Positions 13,901-25,275 of a stretch of DNA of 64,000 nucleotides are shown in pieces. The DNA lies in contig OX419756.1 of assembly GCA_948567375.1 (NCBI GenBank), positions 65,202,552 through 65,266,551 of the forward strand. The letters are read 5' to 3'. This DNA is from Lunularia cruciata. Lineage: Eukaryota > Streptophyta > Marchantiopsida > Lunulariales > Lunulariaceae. Within the stretch, counting starts at the first letter, position 1. Every line of letters starts with the position of its first letter. The notes under the pieces are model-generated. The model did not search any database. It had not been told where the DNA came from and saw nothing but the letters and a program-made list of their open reading frames with translations. The position numbers and the translations under genes are program-made.

Positions 13901-14949
13901 CCAAACCACATAAGATACTAGGTCAGAAGCTTTCACCTCAAATGGATCTCACTTCCAATTCCACCTATAAGTATGTACTATATACTTTTAAATATTCAAG
14001 TAATTTATAACTTCTAGATATTAGCAAATTAAACCTCTTTTTTTTTAGCTTTGTTTTACATTTAGATGAAAGAAACCCTTTGTTCAATATCAACTTTGAA
14101 AAGAATTTTGACAATCAAGATAAATATTCCAGTATTCAAAATTATGGAAGGGAATTTATTGAGAGATGACAGCTTCAAAAGAAATCATGAGTACCAATAT
14201 CAACCAACTTATTTCCCATGTTTTGAAGAGAAGTTACACTAAGGATGGTTGATACTTGACCGAGAATTTTAGAATCATCCTCATCAAGATAATCATCTTT
14301 AATGTCGGAACAGTTGGAAGGTTAAAATACCATTGCAAATCAAGTTTAAACTATATATATGAATATTTACCCAAGAAAGTAAGATAAGATCAATTTATCA
14401 TCACTAAATCTGAAGATTTCAATTCTATTGTTAGAAACCTGTAAATTTCATTATTGTTGTTGGTAAGAATTTTTGCTCGAAAACATCAATTACATATTAT
14501 CGGTTTTTCAACCCAATAAGTATTGGATAGAAAGAAAATATTAAGGCTTGCTTATAATACAATGGTAAAATAAAAGTTCACAGAAATATTAGAATGAACT
14601 TGAGTAAACTACAATTTTTTTATCTATATGGATAATCTTAAAATGCTTCTATGTCAAGAAGAAAGGTTTTTGCAAATATAAACTGTCGAATGAAACTTGA
14701 AACAATGGTGAATGCGGTAACGATTACACCGATTACGTTCATTTTTATCCTTAATTTTTAAAAATGACTTTATCATCTCAATATTTTTGAGCTGTCCAAT
14801 ATAGTGTAATCCGTAACAGAAAAAAGATTCGACTCTCAACATTTAATAATTATATGATAATTATATTATTTTCTCAAGCAAGTCCTAAGATTGTCGTTCT
14901 TGTCCCCAGAAAATTTTCATATTCAAACACACATATATTAATGGTTATT
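10900..14949. other. AT-rich intergenic desert
   Basis: About 4 kb of strongly AT-rich DNA with long A and T runs. The longest open frame is under 90 codons. I see no recognisable protein, tRNA or transposon domain on either strand. It separates the importin-5 promoter from the next minus-strand gene. It may be decayed transposon sequence or ordinary spacer. Confidence 0.6.
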
Positions 14950-15710
14950 TTAGGATAAACTAGAACGAGAATGAATAAATAAACAGATACTCTTACTTCC
15001 TGAGAAAACGTTATATTTTTTAAAACTTAAAAGTTTTTCTCGATTTAAATTGAAAGTAAGGTATTCGAGACTGGCCTGCTTTTGGATTTGCTGCACTTCA
15101 ACGCTTACGACCTCTTCAGGGCCTACAGGCCAATTTTGATGACAGAGAGTCAATATGGAGTGAAGCAGCCTCTCCTCTTCTTCTTCTTTAATACTAGCAA
15201 AGACTTTACAAGAGTGGAGACTTTTGATTGTAGTGATGTACCTGGATGGTGACAGTGCAGTGTAGATTTTCTCCTGTGAGAGAGATTCAATGAACAGTAC
15301 AGCTGTCTACAGTGATCACTCCGCGTACATAAGAAGAATCTAAAGGTCCCCTTTAGTGCTGCAGATGAAGACTTGACAAGACAAGTTTAGTTTGAATTTT
15401 GCTTTCACAGACCCACGTTCAGGAATCAGAGGAATCATGGAAGCAGCAGGTCTTCTAATTCCCCAACTTGACATCCGCATGGGACCTTCTTTCCTGCTGC
15501 TGCATCACGATTTTTGCTGTGAAGCATCGCTCGATGTTCCATGTTCCGAACTTGCGTCTCTTTGAAGACTGGATCCAACACTTTTGCCCAAGGATCTAGA
15601 CTGCTATCTTTGGGGGTGATCTCATTCATGAGGCACCGTTCCAACAGCGACACATCACAAACTCGCAGCAGTAGCCGTAATAGTATCCTTTCGAACGCTT
15701 TGACAACATT
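14950..15710 (-). CDS. Unrecognised protein, last two exons (partial model)
   Basis: I do not recognise this protein. Two exon-like segments join in frame. Exon A is 15486-15710: acceptor ..AGTAG|, 75 codons beginning NVVKAFERILLRLL and containing SSLDPWAKVLDPVF and QVRNMEHRAMLHSKN, donor AAG|GTCCCA. Exon B is 15273 down to a stop at 14950: acceptor CTCTCACAG|, beginning EKIYTALSPSRY and containing KVFASIKEEEEERLL, LCHQNWPVGPEEVV and a Q-rich coiled-coil-like EVQQIQKQASLEYL. The last ~40 codons of B are AT-rich, so the true end may be a further splice. Upstream, 15740-15950 has coding-like sequence in more than one frame (for example KLHIEGETIPVDPEFLQHQY). I could not join it, so the 5' part is missing or decayed. 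Amino-acid composition and splice signals favour a real gene; a pseudogene is possible. Confidence 0.4.
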
Positions 15711-16558
15711 CTACTGTGCGTGAGATCCAAGACATCACGGTAGGGCTTTTGTCAAAGATGTTAGCATGCACATCGATTCTTCGGTTGGTCAAGGGCCGAT
15801 TGAGGTCGACAAGAGCGAACGTGCGAGTGGAGAAGTGCAGTATTGGTGTTGGAGAAACTCAGGGTCAACCGGTATGGTTTCTCCTTCAATGTGAAGCTTT
15901 TTATCAATGCAAAGAAGAATCTTTGAAAGGGCCAGCTGAGGCAAAAACCATCACAATTCCTCATACGCGCGGCTGTTTTTGCGGTCCTACGGCTCACCGA
16001 AGCGGTAGAAATTTGCATCACTCAACAACCAATAAGTAAGCAACCATGCTTGTCATGCCTATCAAACTATTCAGTGGTTTCAGACGGTGGGTGTTTCAGA
16101 TTCAATGGCCTTGTGGGGTCGTTTCAGACGACCAGCTCCTACCATGCATGACATAATCTTTAAGCGTCTGTTCCCCCGATCAAAGTGGGACCCTCGATCT
16201 TATCAGGAACAATGTACATGTAAACACTTTGACAATATTGAAGGATGGAAGCCTCAAGAAACAAGTGGGAAAATCTGCACACCACTTGAGAGAATTCCTG
16301 GAACTTCATTAACCTTGTAATAGGTTCTGTCCATAAAGGGACTTTCGGAGTATAACGTGAACCCTTATCGCCATGGGTCGGACTAAAACTCAAATCTTTC
16401 TAAAAATTGAGATGACACAAGGAAACCTGGATGTCGAAGATGTGAAGTGTACTCTAATATCTCTAATTTTAATTATGTATCGTAAAATGTGCTGGAAGAG
16501 GCTGGAAAGCAAAAAGGACTGATTTTACAAGAAAAGAGACTTGTCTGACTTGCAGTGA
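15711..16558. other. Possible 5' exons of the unrecognised gene; otherwise unassigned
   Basis: This stretch lies between the unrecognised gene and the 195-aa protein gene. On the minus strand a T-rich acceptor (TTTTTGCCTCAG|) near 15945 is followed by about 48 open codons, but no frame connects cleanly to the exon starting at 15710. 16160-16393 (minus) is open for 77 codons with no family resemblance. I call no feature here with confidence. Confidence 0.25.
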
Positions 16559-18349
16559 TCAACCTCTTTGCTTTTGTGATTCTTTGGCCTGAGCAATGGA
16601 GTTAGCAAAACTTGGAAGCTCCTGTCGTTGCTCAACTTGCATCGTGACCTTGGAGACAGCTGAATGTGACGAAGCTGACGTTGCATGATATGTTGATACT
16701 GCTAGTTGAGCGAAGGCAGGGAGTGCACCACCTGAAACGCACAGATGGGTTCTTGTGTAAGATGACTGTCTTGATAGATAGAACAGTTGTGCCATCACCC
16801 CCTCATTTCAGGAATCGAAGAGACTAGCAAGAGAGAGAATTTTTCTTGCGTTTCCATCTTGGCTACTGTTCCAATGCAAATTAACATGAAGAGCAAGAGT
16901 TGCTACAGGTCCCCACTAAGAGCGGTAGGGTACCTACCAATTAGCAGAAACAGTAGGGTACATTAAAACCAGCTATACATAATCGAACTGCGTGTTAAAT
17001 TGCCGATGCCTAAGAAACTAATAAAACTAGATATAATGTACGTATGAAGGCCGACATTGATCAATCACAAGTATGTGAGCAAATTAAAGACTTGGTAGTG
17101 ACTCATAAATAAGCACACTAGGTGACAGAGGAGTACCGGCTAGGCCTGCACAGGCAACTGAGAAGAGCATCACTGGAGGCAACTGTACGACACCGTGGAA
17201 GGAGACAGATGTTAGCCTCATTTTCGAGCCACGGGTGGGAACCATAAAGCATCACAGAAAGAGAACAAGCGACAACCTTACCCCCACAAGAAACTGAACC
17301 CAAAGCGGTCCTTTCACGTGCTTGTGTACTGGTGGCATAACTGCATGATCAAGCACGTCTGACGAAACTTTAGAAGACACAGACCGATCCATACGAGGTG
17401 GAGAAACAACCATAACTATTACAAAAGATAAGAAACATTGTAGGACATTCCGTGATCTGAATGTCAGATAGTATCAAAGTATCAGAGAATGAAGGAACCT
17501 CCAACGAGAGGTTAATGAAAATGTATCAACAAGGCTCAAGAGGCAAGCGACATCGACTAATTGAGGATAGTTCAACTGCAAATGAAGTTTACTGAACCGC
17601 AATCTCACCATTGTTGAAACCGTAAAAAGCACTCGTACTCCCACCCACGGCTGTTCCTACCTGGTTTCAAGAGCATAAAAATTATAAGTGTTACAATCAG
17701 CGCTCGGTTCAATCGTTTATCCAGTGCTGATTTCTTATGCACCATTCTACCGATAACTCGATGCATCGCGCTACAAATTAGGGTAATTCAGCTCGTCATA
17801 GAGCACCTTAAAGTTCTACAGGACATACCGAGCCAGATAAAAGCACTAACAAAATGGACTTCGTAGATTAAAGTACCACTGCGAAGCTTTCTCTCATAAA
17901 AGGTGCTATTGTCCATCCGCTCGCCTCCTGCAGCAGCATCGGCACTGAATGTAACTCAGAATGCTAATGAACATCTGGTGCTGAGACAGGTAAGGCATGC
18001 ATGCAACCATTTTTGGATGTTACACAAACTCGAGGATCAGATTGTCAACTATCGCTTGTTCTACGCATAGCGATAACTAAAGCAGAAGGTCATTACAGTC
18101 GACTCGAAATATCAATTCCATCCATTGACGAGTTTCGGATTTCAAGACAATCGGCACAAAAAAGAGAAATCTTCTGCAATTTGAAATCAAGCATTTCAAA
18201 TGGGGATATTGCTTTACCAGATCTTTTGAGAGTGGCGCAGCACAGCGAGGGCAGCGGGGTGCACCTATGCCGGGGCTCATGGTGGGAGCATGATACGCTC
18301 CACCGTAACTTGCCTTGCCTTTCGATTCCATGGCGAATCTGTCCGCCAT
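16559..18349 (-). CDS. Small plant protein of unknown function, six exons, 195 aa
   Basis: Exons in order: 18218-18349, 17877-17927, 17609-17660, 17282-17415, 17137-17182, 16559-16731. All introns are GT-AG, phases agree (44 and 17 whole codons, then split codons at three joins), and the frame closes with TGA at 16559, so the model is self-consistent although no exon gives a long ORF. The protein opens MADRFAMESKGK and has a CxxC pair (APRCPRCAAPL, residues 30-40). A Trp/Gly-rich segment follows (SGWTIAPFMRESFAV, then GTAVGGSTSAFYGFNN), then KGPLWVQFLVGLPPVMLFS, a hydrophobic segment (about 115-140) likely to cross or enter a membrane, and a Ser/His/Gln-rich tail. I recall similar uncharacterised proteins in other plants, sharing the PRCPRC, GxxAFYGFN and FLVGLPP blocks, but know no function. 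A second in-frame ATG (MESKGK, codon 7) could also be the start. The plus-strand 144-codon ORF over exon 1 is an antisense shadow. Confidence 0.75.
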
Positions 18350-19935
18350 TTTTCACTCAATCTCGCGCAACTATCTTTTGCTCCTTTTTCCCGAGCAAGC
18401 TGATCAAAATTTGCACGATTCAATCATCCTCCTAAGCTCAGATCTGTAACTCACACATTCGATTTGCACGGCAATAAAGATGGGACACGCGGACTCCCGT
18501 CTTACTAGAACTCATCTTCCTCTTCTTCGTCTCTCCCGGTAGGGCCGGTCCTCTATGCTAGGACCGGTCCGTCCCTTATTGCTTCACCTTCCTTCTTTTC
18601 TCTAGAGGAGTACGTACAGGCAGGCCTGCCGGGAAGTACTATTACGTCGTTTCTTCATTAGCGTTCTACTAGTCCTAGAAAGGTCGCAAGGGCACCCAAA
18701 TGACGCAGTGAAGATTGACGAATTCTTGCAATCATCAGAGTCAGAAGGGGTCGATCGGGTGCTTCAGATGTTTCAGGTGGTGGTCGATGATGACTAGTAG
18801 GGCTGTTCTGTTTTGTGCAAGTAGTAGTATCCTGATGAGAGAAACATTGTTTCTAACTTTGGTAAACTTTGTTAGGTCTGATTGTACGTCGATGAGTTGC
18901 CGTGGGAAAGTTTTACGGTTTGAAACACACGGCTCGTGTCTTAGAAGCAGGAGGTTCTGGTTTAGCCAATGCTTCTTATGTATGAACTCTCGGGCCGGTG
19001 ATCGTGCGTCTTCGGCTTCGGGGAGCCTCTACCCTAACTGCATATATTCATTTCATTGTAGAAGTACAGACCCTACTTAAGAGTGACATACTGTAGATTT
19101 CAACACAGCTTCTCGTAAATGGCATGGTACTTTGATTCGATTTGCAGTGAACTGATCGCCATGGATAATGGATGGCTTTAGCTCCGAATCCTCTCATAGT
19201 TAAACAGTTTCAGGGTTCAATTTTGGTCATATCTAATTAGATCTGGGCTGCTGTTCATCATTGTCCCTTGGTGTCCCTACATTTATGTCCGCCCTGTAAG
19301 TTGTTCCAATCCACCATCATCTGCGGACCATAAACGAGCTGTTGATAAGCGAAAAGCATTGCGGAGTTTCGGCACAGTATTATTTGAAAATATTAGCATC
19401 TTCACAGATGGCTGGGTTCAATAACGAACTAATAGTAGTACAGTGAAGAGCTCTGATCTAACCCCTGGAATTTTAGTCTAGCTGCAATAGTCGTTGCCCT
19501 CTCCCAGAGGGCTGTCACTGCTGTTGAACTATAGCAGGTTTAATTCATAATTTCGTTCGGACAGTCCCCCCAAGGGGCTTGCCAGACAGTTGAGGCCCCC
19601 CACCCTTAAAACTCCTGCTGAGTGGAGAATACAACTGACCTTGTTATATAAAGCAGCAGCCACTTTACCTTGCCTGAGTCTGTCGTTGATTGAAGCCCTT
19701 TCCTCCGCCCCGTGTTTAACACTAGCTAGATATGATATGTGCCTCATGGTCCACCCGTTAGTTTGCTTTGACGGTGCTCAAAGAGCACCTAGTCACCTCA
19801 TTTCGCACAGACGGGGGCACAATAGCGCTCATGGCATTGATTGAGTTCTCAAGACAGTATAAGAGGTGAGCTTCATATTTCACTAGCAGTTTGTAATGGT
19901 CTTCATAGCCGCCCTAGGGTAGTAGTTCTGCTTCT
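18350..19935. other. Spacer between the 195-aa protein gene and the metalloproteinase gene
   Basis: Contains the promoter of the 195-aa protein gene at its left end and the 3' flank of the metalloproteinase gene at its right end. A GC-rich near-palindrome at about 18542-18571 (GCCGGTCCT ... AGGACCGGT) could form a short hairpin near the upstream gene's promoter. Open frames of up to 121 codons (18715-19080, plus) have no family resemblance and low-complexity codon use. I see no further gene. Confidence 0.5.
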
Positions 19936-21042
19936 TCAAGGAGTAGTGCCCACAGTGCCAAAGTTGGCTCCGTACTGTGCCCGCTGGCTGCTATGATCGT
20001 CGCAAGCAGTAGTAAGGGGTCGATGATACTTGGAACCGTAAAGAGCTTGAGCTCCTTGAACATCATCTATCGTCAGTTCTCTCTTCACTTGACGTGTCAG
20101 TATGCTGGGGAACATGACAGCGCCTTCAACTTGTGTATGAGCAAGGCCCAAGAGATGTCCGATCTCATGAAGTGCCACTGTTTCGAGATCGATTGCATCC
20201 TCATCTGCTGTGGTATTGACATCAACAGTCCACACTTCTTCTTTGTCAAAATGAAACCTGCCATCTTCTGGAGCAAATGCGTGAGCTAAAATCCCCAGCC
20301 GGCCATCGAAAGGATCTCCATCACCGTGGTCGCCTCCCACAAACATGATCTTAATATCCGCATCGGTGAAGTTGCTCGACTCCGTGAAGTTGACAGGAAT
20401 TACTGACGACCAAGTCGAGAAGGCAGCTGTGATAGCTGCTTTTGCATCACTTTCAGTCAGTGAGGGTACCACATCTGTGGAAGCAAAAGCAACTGTAAGA
20501 TTACGGCTTGTTTCCCACCTTTCGTTCGGAGCAAATACAGCCCATTTGCTGTCAAAGGTCTCAAGATGTTCTGGTGCAGTTATAGGAAGCCCTACCGTTC
20601 CGAGCTGGTGTCTTCCCATCAGCATAAGAGGTTGGCCTTCCACCACATCTTCTCTTCCACATCTCGGAGTATGAAGTAGCCTCAACGTGTCATTGCTTAG
20701 CAGGCCTGTGACTGATATGTTATGGCTCAACTGATACAATTTAATGGCCTCTCTCAACAGTTCATCGAACTCCACCGACAGATTATCTTTGTCAACCTTG
20801 ATATACCCAAACTTGGAAAGATAGACCTTAAGGTCTGCGACAGCAGCATGCATATCTCCTTTCTGCAAGTCGGCTAGAACACCGAATCTTGAGGCCCATG
20901 TACTCCTGCTTACTCCTGCCTCGTCGCCTAAGACTCCTCGTGCCAATCTCATCCTTAATCCCAACATGATCAAAAGAAGGACTTTCCATTGTGTCACCAT
21001 CTCTGAGCTGATGCTAGATTGACAGGCGCACACGCTATGCAA
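19936..21042 (-). CDS. Matrix metalloproteinase (matrixin, MMP), single exon
   Basis: Zinc endopeptidase of the M10A family; plant members are secreted or cell-surface enzymes that cleave extracellular proteins. I prefer the ATG at 21000 (MVTQWKVLLLIML..., 354 aa), which gives a clean N-terminal signal peptide; the ATG at 21042 adds 14 residues. Residue positions for the 354-aa form: signal peptide 1-25; peptidoglycan-binding-like prodomain about 40-111; cysteine switch PRCGREDV at 112-119, which holds the zymogen inactive; catalytic domain about 150-324 with the structural-metal region GGDHGDGDPFDG (222-233), the zinc site HEIGHLLGLAH (278-288) and the Met-turn VMFP (295-298). NxS/T glycosylation sites occur (NIS, NFT, NLT). 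No introns, as is usual for plant MMPs. The C-terminus stops about 30 residues after the catalytic domain with no hydrophobic tail. A GPI or transmembrane anchor, common in plant MMPs, is therefore absent, and the enzyme is probably freely secreted. Confidence 0.93.
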   Translation of the reverse strand: MHSVCACQSSISSEMVTQWKVLLLIMLGLRMRLARGVLGDEAGVSRSTWASRFGVLADLQKGDMHAAVADLKVYLSKFGYIKVDKDNLSVEFDELLREAIKLYQLSHNISVTGLLSNDTLRLLHTPRCGREDVVEGQPLMLMGRHQLGTVGLPITAPEHLETFDSKWAVFAPNERWETSRNLTVAFASTDVVPSLTESDAKAAITAAFSTWSSVIPVNFTESSNFTDADIKIMFVGGDHGDGDPFDGRLGILAHAFAPEDGRFHFDKEEVWTVDVNTTADEDAIDLETVALHEIGHLLGLAHTQVEGAVMFPSILTRQVKRELTIDDVQGAQALYGSKYHRPLTTACDDHSSQRAQYGANFGTVGTTP

Positions 21043-24000
21043 ATGTTTCCTCCCTAACTAGCAAGCTGATGCATTCTCATCCCCTCACGATGAATACACA
21101 TCTGACACCTAATCTGCCTAGAGATAGTAGAGGACAACTCTCAGCGGTGAGCTTCAAAGTGGATTCAATTGCGGTCTTGAGTCAGACGACAGGACATGCC
21201 TCGCAGGAAATAATCCTAGGAGCAACTGGCCTTGACACGAAATTCAATCAACATTCATCTCTCCAGCTTCCCTTCCATGACAGGAAATTCTTCGGGTTGA
21301 CCCTACACCTGCACACACAGTATTGAACCAATCACCGGAAATTCTTCCTTCAGGTCACACACTATGCAAGCCCGTTCTCTTCACTAGCTGATGCCTTTCT
21401 TCTCCTGGCCACTGCGCAGATATGACAATACTGACCATCCTTATAGTCATGGAAGAACGCCAGCTCCCGGAAACACCATCATTCGATTTCGGCACCGCTT
21501 GACTAGAACTCAGAGCTCGAAATATCACAACAAAAGTGATTCTACTTGATCTCAAGTTCCAGCTAAGAGGACGCTGAATTGAAGATTCATAGTGTTGCAA
21601 TAAAAAAATCTTAATCCAACCCCCTCAACTCTGCTTCTGAATCGGCATCCATTCCATCCGTCATTCACGAGAACCCATCTCTCCATCTCCAGTGTTTGCT
21701 CTCCCTTCTGTTGACTCAGTAAACCACAAGATGCTTTTACAAAGTCAAAGTCAATACTTTCAACAAGTTCTCGCATCATTTGTTTACATTTTCCTTTCTG
21801 GATCAAATTGTCCGCGAATGGATTGCTCCAACCACAGCATGATGGCAAGTCGCTCGCTCTTCGTCGATAGATAGATGCAGAACACTCGTTGAAAACACAT
21901 TGCATCATCGAAGGACTCTGAATCATTTGACTTTTCTCACAAATGTAGTCAAAAGAACTTGGAGACAAGGTCTTTAGTTCTTCTTTAAGTTTCCGTTCTT
22001 TAAACATCGTTGATGACTTCATATTTCAGAACCTTGAGTAAAACACAATTAACGAAACTCTGAAAGTTTAACACCATCGAGACTGATTCCTGAAGGTTAA
22101 CGAAGGAATTAAATTTAATACGCATTTCCATTAAGCTGCCTGATAATATCTCAAATTGTAAAAACATTAAATTGAATTATTTTTTAAATTCCCACAATTT
22201 GTCCACTTTCGTGGAGTTGTTCGAAGTTTAAGATGTTCTATGCTGCGTTTTATTCAGAAATGTTTCCTTATATATTTACCACATTAATGAAACTAAATTA
22301 ACGATAGGTTTTAGTGCTCACTACCACCGCAACGTTCTAAGTAGCAGTTCGAAAATGCGCACGATATATACCTATACGTTATAGAAATATGGAAAATCCT
22401 AAATCGTATATATAGAATTTGGATATTATGGTTCAGTGAGGGAATTTTTTGCATGTCTCCAAAATATGAAGTTACTTCATTGTATTTTGTCACTGCTTTT
22501 AAAAGAAAAATTTGATATGCGTTCATACTGGACTGTAATCTCCAGATATAAGATACAGCTAAAGTTATTTACTAAGAAAACCTCTTTTTCTTTAAGATAA
22601 TGTAAGATAATTTGGACCTTGTAAATAGGATTACAAAATATATCCAAATTCTGTTGACTTTTACACCGTTCTTGGGATGCCTAGTTTACTTATATATAAT
22701 TGACTTATAAGTATGATTTCATTATCGACCCAAGACTAAACATGGCCGAGTATGTGCAGTCCGTCATAAGTTCATTTGATTTAATTTAAGTTTGATGAAA
22801 TATTTCATTTTTATGAAGAAAATTAACTAAATTTAACTGGCACAAGTGTGACTGACGAATTGATTTTTGATCCCTTTGACGAATTTAGCATTTTGTATTG
22901 ATATAGTAACAATGTACAATCTTGCGAAAGAGAATGTCTCATTTAGGAACTTATTAAAATAAAGTCGGGTAAGTGCGGAGGTAGTTAGAGAAGGCCATGT
23001 TACTTTACACATGTAAAGCTATCTCCGACGACGATGTACTTCGTTGATAAATCTGTGTGAACTACAACTTCTATTTCTGCCTTATAAGATTCTGCCAGTT
23101 AATCTAATTTTTTCCTATGAAATTTCTCATGTTTTCTTCTCACGAAACCCATGAATTAGACAATCGTTTCCACGTCAGCACTGTTCTTTTCCTACTTTTC
23201 AAACGTCGCCATTTATCCTACGTGGCATGCACACGGTTCTTCCTGCCCTCACGCTTGTGCACATGTCTTTCAGTGTCATCCTCACTAGTCATTCAACTGG
23301 AAGGAGTAGTACTATGAATCAGTTATTTGAGAATCTGAACTCGCCTGAAAATGTTGTACTGCTGGAGAAATCATCTATGTCTTCGAACGATACGGTATTT
23401 CTTAATATCCTGCGGCTTTCATAGAAGTTTGCTGCCATGTATTGACTTAATGACAGACATGATGCAAGTTCTTAAGAGTACAATATGGAATCGGGTCCAA
23501 AACGAGGCGAAAAGAACAAGGACATGGTACTGTACATGATTGTGCTCCAGGATTACACTACCCTTTTCCTAACCTCATGATATCCAAGACATTATAAATT
23601 TGAGAATGACGGCGATGGAATTGGATTCTTGTAGAATCAAGCTCAAGCAAAACCACAGTTGGTATTATAAATGAGAGAAGATAAGGTAATAACGAAGCAG
23701 CACTCGAATCAATAGAAGTTACGTGTGAAGTTGTAAGTAGGATAGAGCGGGGAATAAAGACAGATAATTAAATCATTTTAGATTTTAGTGGTTATATATG
23801 CTAGAAAGCTGTGTGTTTTACGTGGTATTAGTTTTAGAGGTTATTCATCCATCCACGGATATGACAGGACAATAGCCGAGAAATTTCAAGAAAAGCAAGA
23901 GACTGTGTATGCTATACATTCCGACTTATTACAATGCAACCCAACCATTTATTCACTCTATACCATACAAATTACTCAATATTCACAGATATCCATTTAC

Positions 24001-24268
24001 TCCCTCTCGTTGCACAAGTATATTTGACCTCCATGGGTTTATCATTCTACATCAGAAGAGTCTCCTTCTCTTTTAGTTACTGAAGAAAAGGAGGCATTCA
24101 ATCTTGTATGACCCATACCTATTGTTCATGTCAGACTTACCCCATTACATAGACTTCTGATCTCCAAAAGATAGGAGTATTGGGCAAAGAAGCTGGGGGA
24201 AGTCCACAGCCACTTAGGACAAAAGCGAGGCCAACTGAGCACATGCGAAACATAGTGAGGAAAGAGAC

Positions 24269-24375
24269 CTTCGCTAGAAAGATCTCTAAAAGTCTGAAAC
24301 TAAGTTTGAACTTCAGAGCTGTTACTTCGCTAGAAAGATCTCTAAAAGTCTGAAACTAAGTTTGAACTTCAGAGC
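24269..24375. repeat. Tandem duplication, 56-bp unit, two copies
   Basis: The segment starting 'cttcgctagaaagatctc' at 24269 is repeated at 24325, and about 51 bases match without visible change. Near-perfect identity suggests a recent event. Confidence 0.9.
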
Positions 24376-24382
24376 TTCAACG

Positions 24383-24504
24383 TTTGTGAATTATTTTTGT
24401 TCCGAAACTCTGTACCTACTAGCCTTGTTACTACCTAATAGCCTTTGTGAATTATTCTTGTTCCAAAACTCCCCACCTACTAGCCTTGTTACTACCTAAT
24501 AGCC
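24383..24504. repeat. Tandem duplication, 61-bp unit, two copies
   Basis: The unit beginning 'tttgtgaattat' at 24383 recurs at 24444 with a handful of substitutions. It lies immediately after the 56-bp duplication, so two different units were duplicated side by side. Confidence 0.88.
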
Positions 24505-25051
24505 TTTCTTGATCGAGACATAAACAGAGACATCAGTGTGGAGAAAATGTCAATATTTGGTCATATCCCAACTTGACCCACTACCCAAGTTCAATACATT
24601 TATTTCTCAATTTCAGCAATGAGGTGATTGTGGGACACCAATTAAGGTATTACTACGGAAATTGAGAATCATGCAAGAGCGTAAAATGCAAGAAGTGTTC
24701 TACTCTGAATTACGAAGTACATATAAAAAATAAATAATCCTGGCTCCTCGTCTTATACAGTACATATATTTGAATAAGACAAAACTGGATGTCTTATGCA
24801 ATAACTTATTCACAAGCCTCCTTCTAGACCATCGGCAATTGATACATGTTCCATCTTGATTATTCGACCATACAAATTAAATCATCTAAAAGTTCCAGTA
24901 TTCTGTGTACGTTAGTTTAGTAAATTACACAAACAAAACTCCTCTGGAGTCGAGGTTTAGGGTCTATCAAGAGATCCATCATATCTTCTTTCTACTAAGG
25001 AAGATACACGCCCTACTTTTCCAGGGAACAACTACATCAACTACCGTCCAG

Positions 25052-25275
25052 TATTCAAAGGGAAGAGGAGGGAAAGTCCCCAGTAGTGTTCCCTGCCGCT
25101 CCATGTGTGCAGGGGCAACGTTCTCTTGATCCACTAGTTTCAGCATGAAGTCAAATTCTCCATTTATTCAAGGGGAAGAGGAGAGGAAGTCACCAGTAGT
25201 ATTCCCTTCCCGCTCCACGTATGCAGGGGCAACATTCTCTTGATCCACTAGTCTCAACATGAAATCAAACTCTAC
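25052..25275. repeat. Diverged tandem duplication, 113-bp unit
   Basis: A segment from 25052 (tattcaaagggaagagg) recurs at 25165 with scattered substitutions and one or two small indels. The shared blocks include 'caggggcaac' and 'ttctcttgatccactag'. It is older than the two duplications upstream. No ORF is conserved between copies. Confidence 0.85.

Noticed and set aside
18001-18435. 144-codon plus-strand ORF
   Set aside because: Antisense to exon 1 and intron 1 of the six-exon 195-aa gene, which has consistent splice sites and a conserved-looking protein.
21552-22022. 156-codon minus-strand ORF
   Set aside because: No recognisable motif, no splice or promoter context, and it sits in spacer; long chance ORFs of this size are possible.
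24269-25275. Possible CRISPR-like array
   Set aside because: Only two copies per unit, units directly abut without spacers, and the DNA is eukaryotic.
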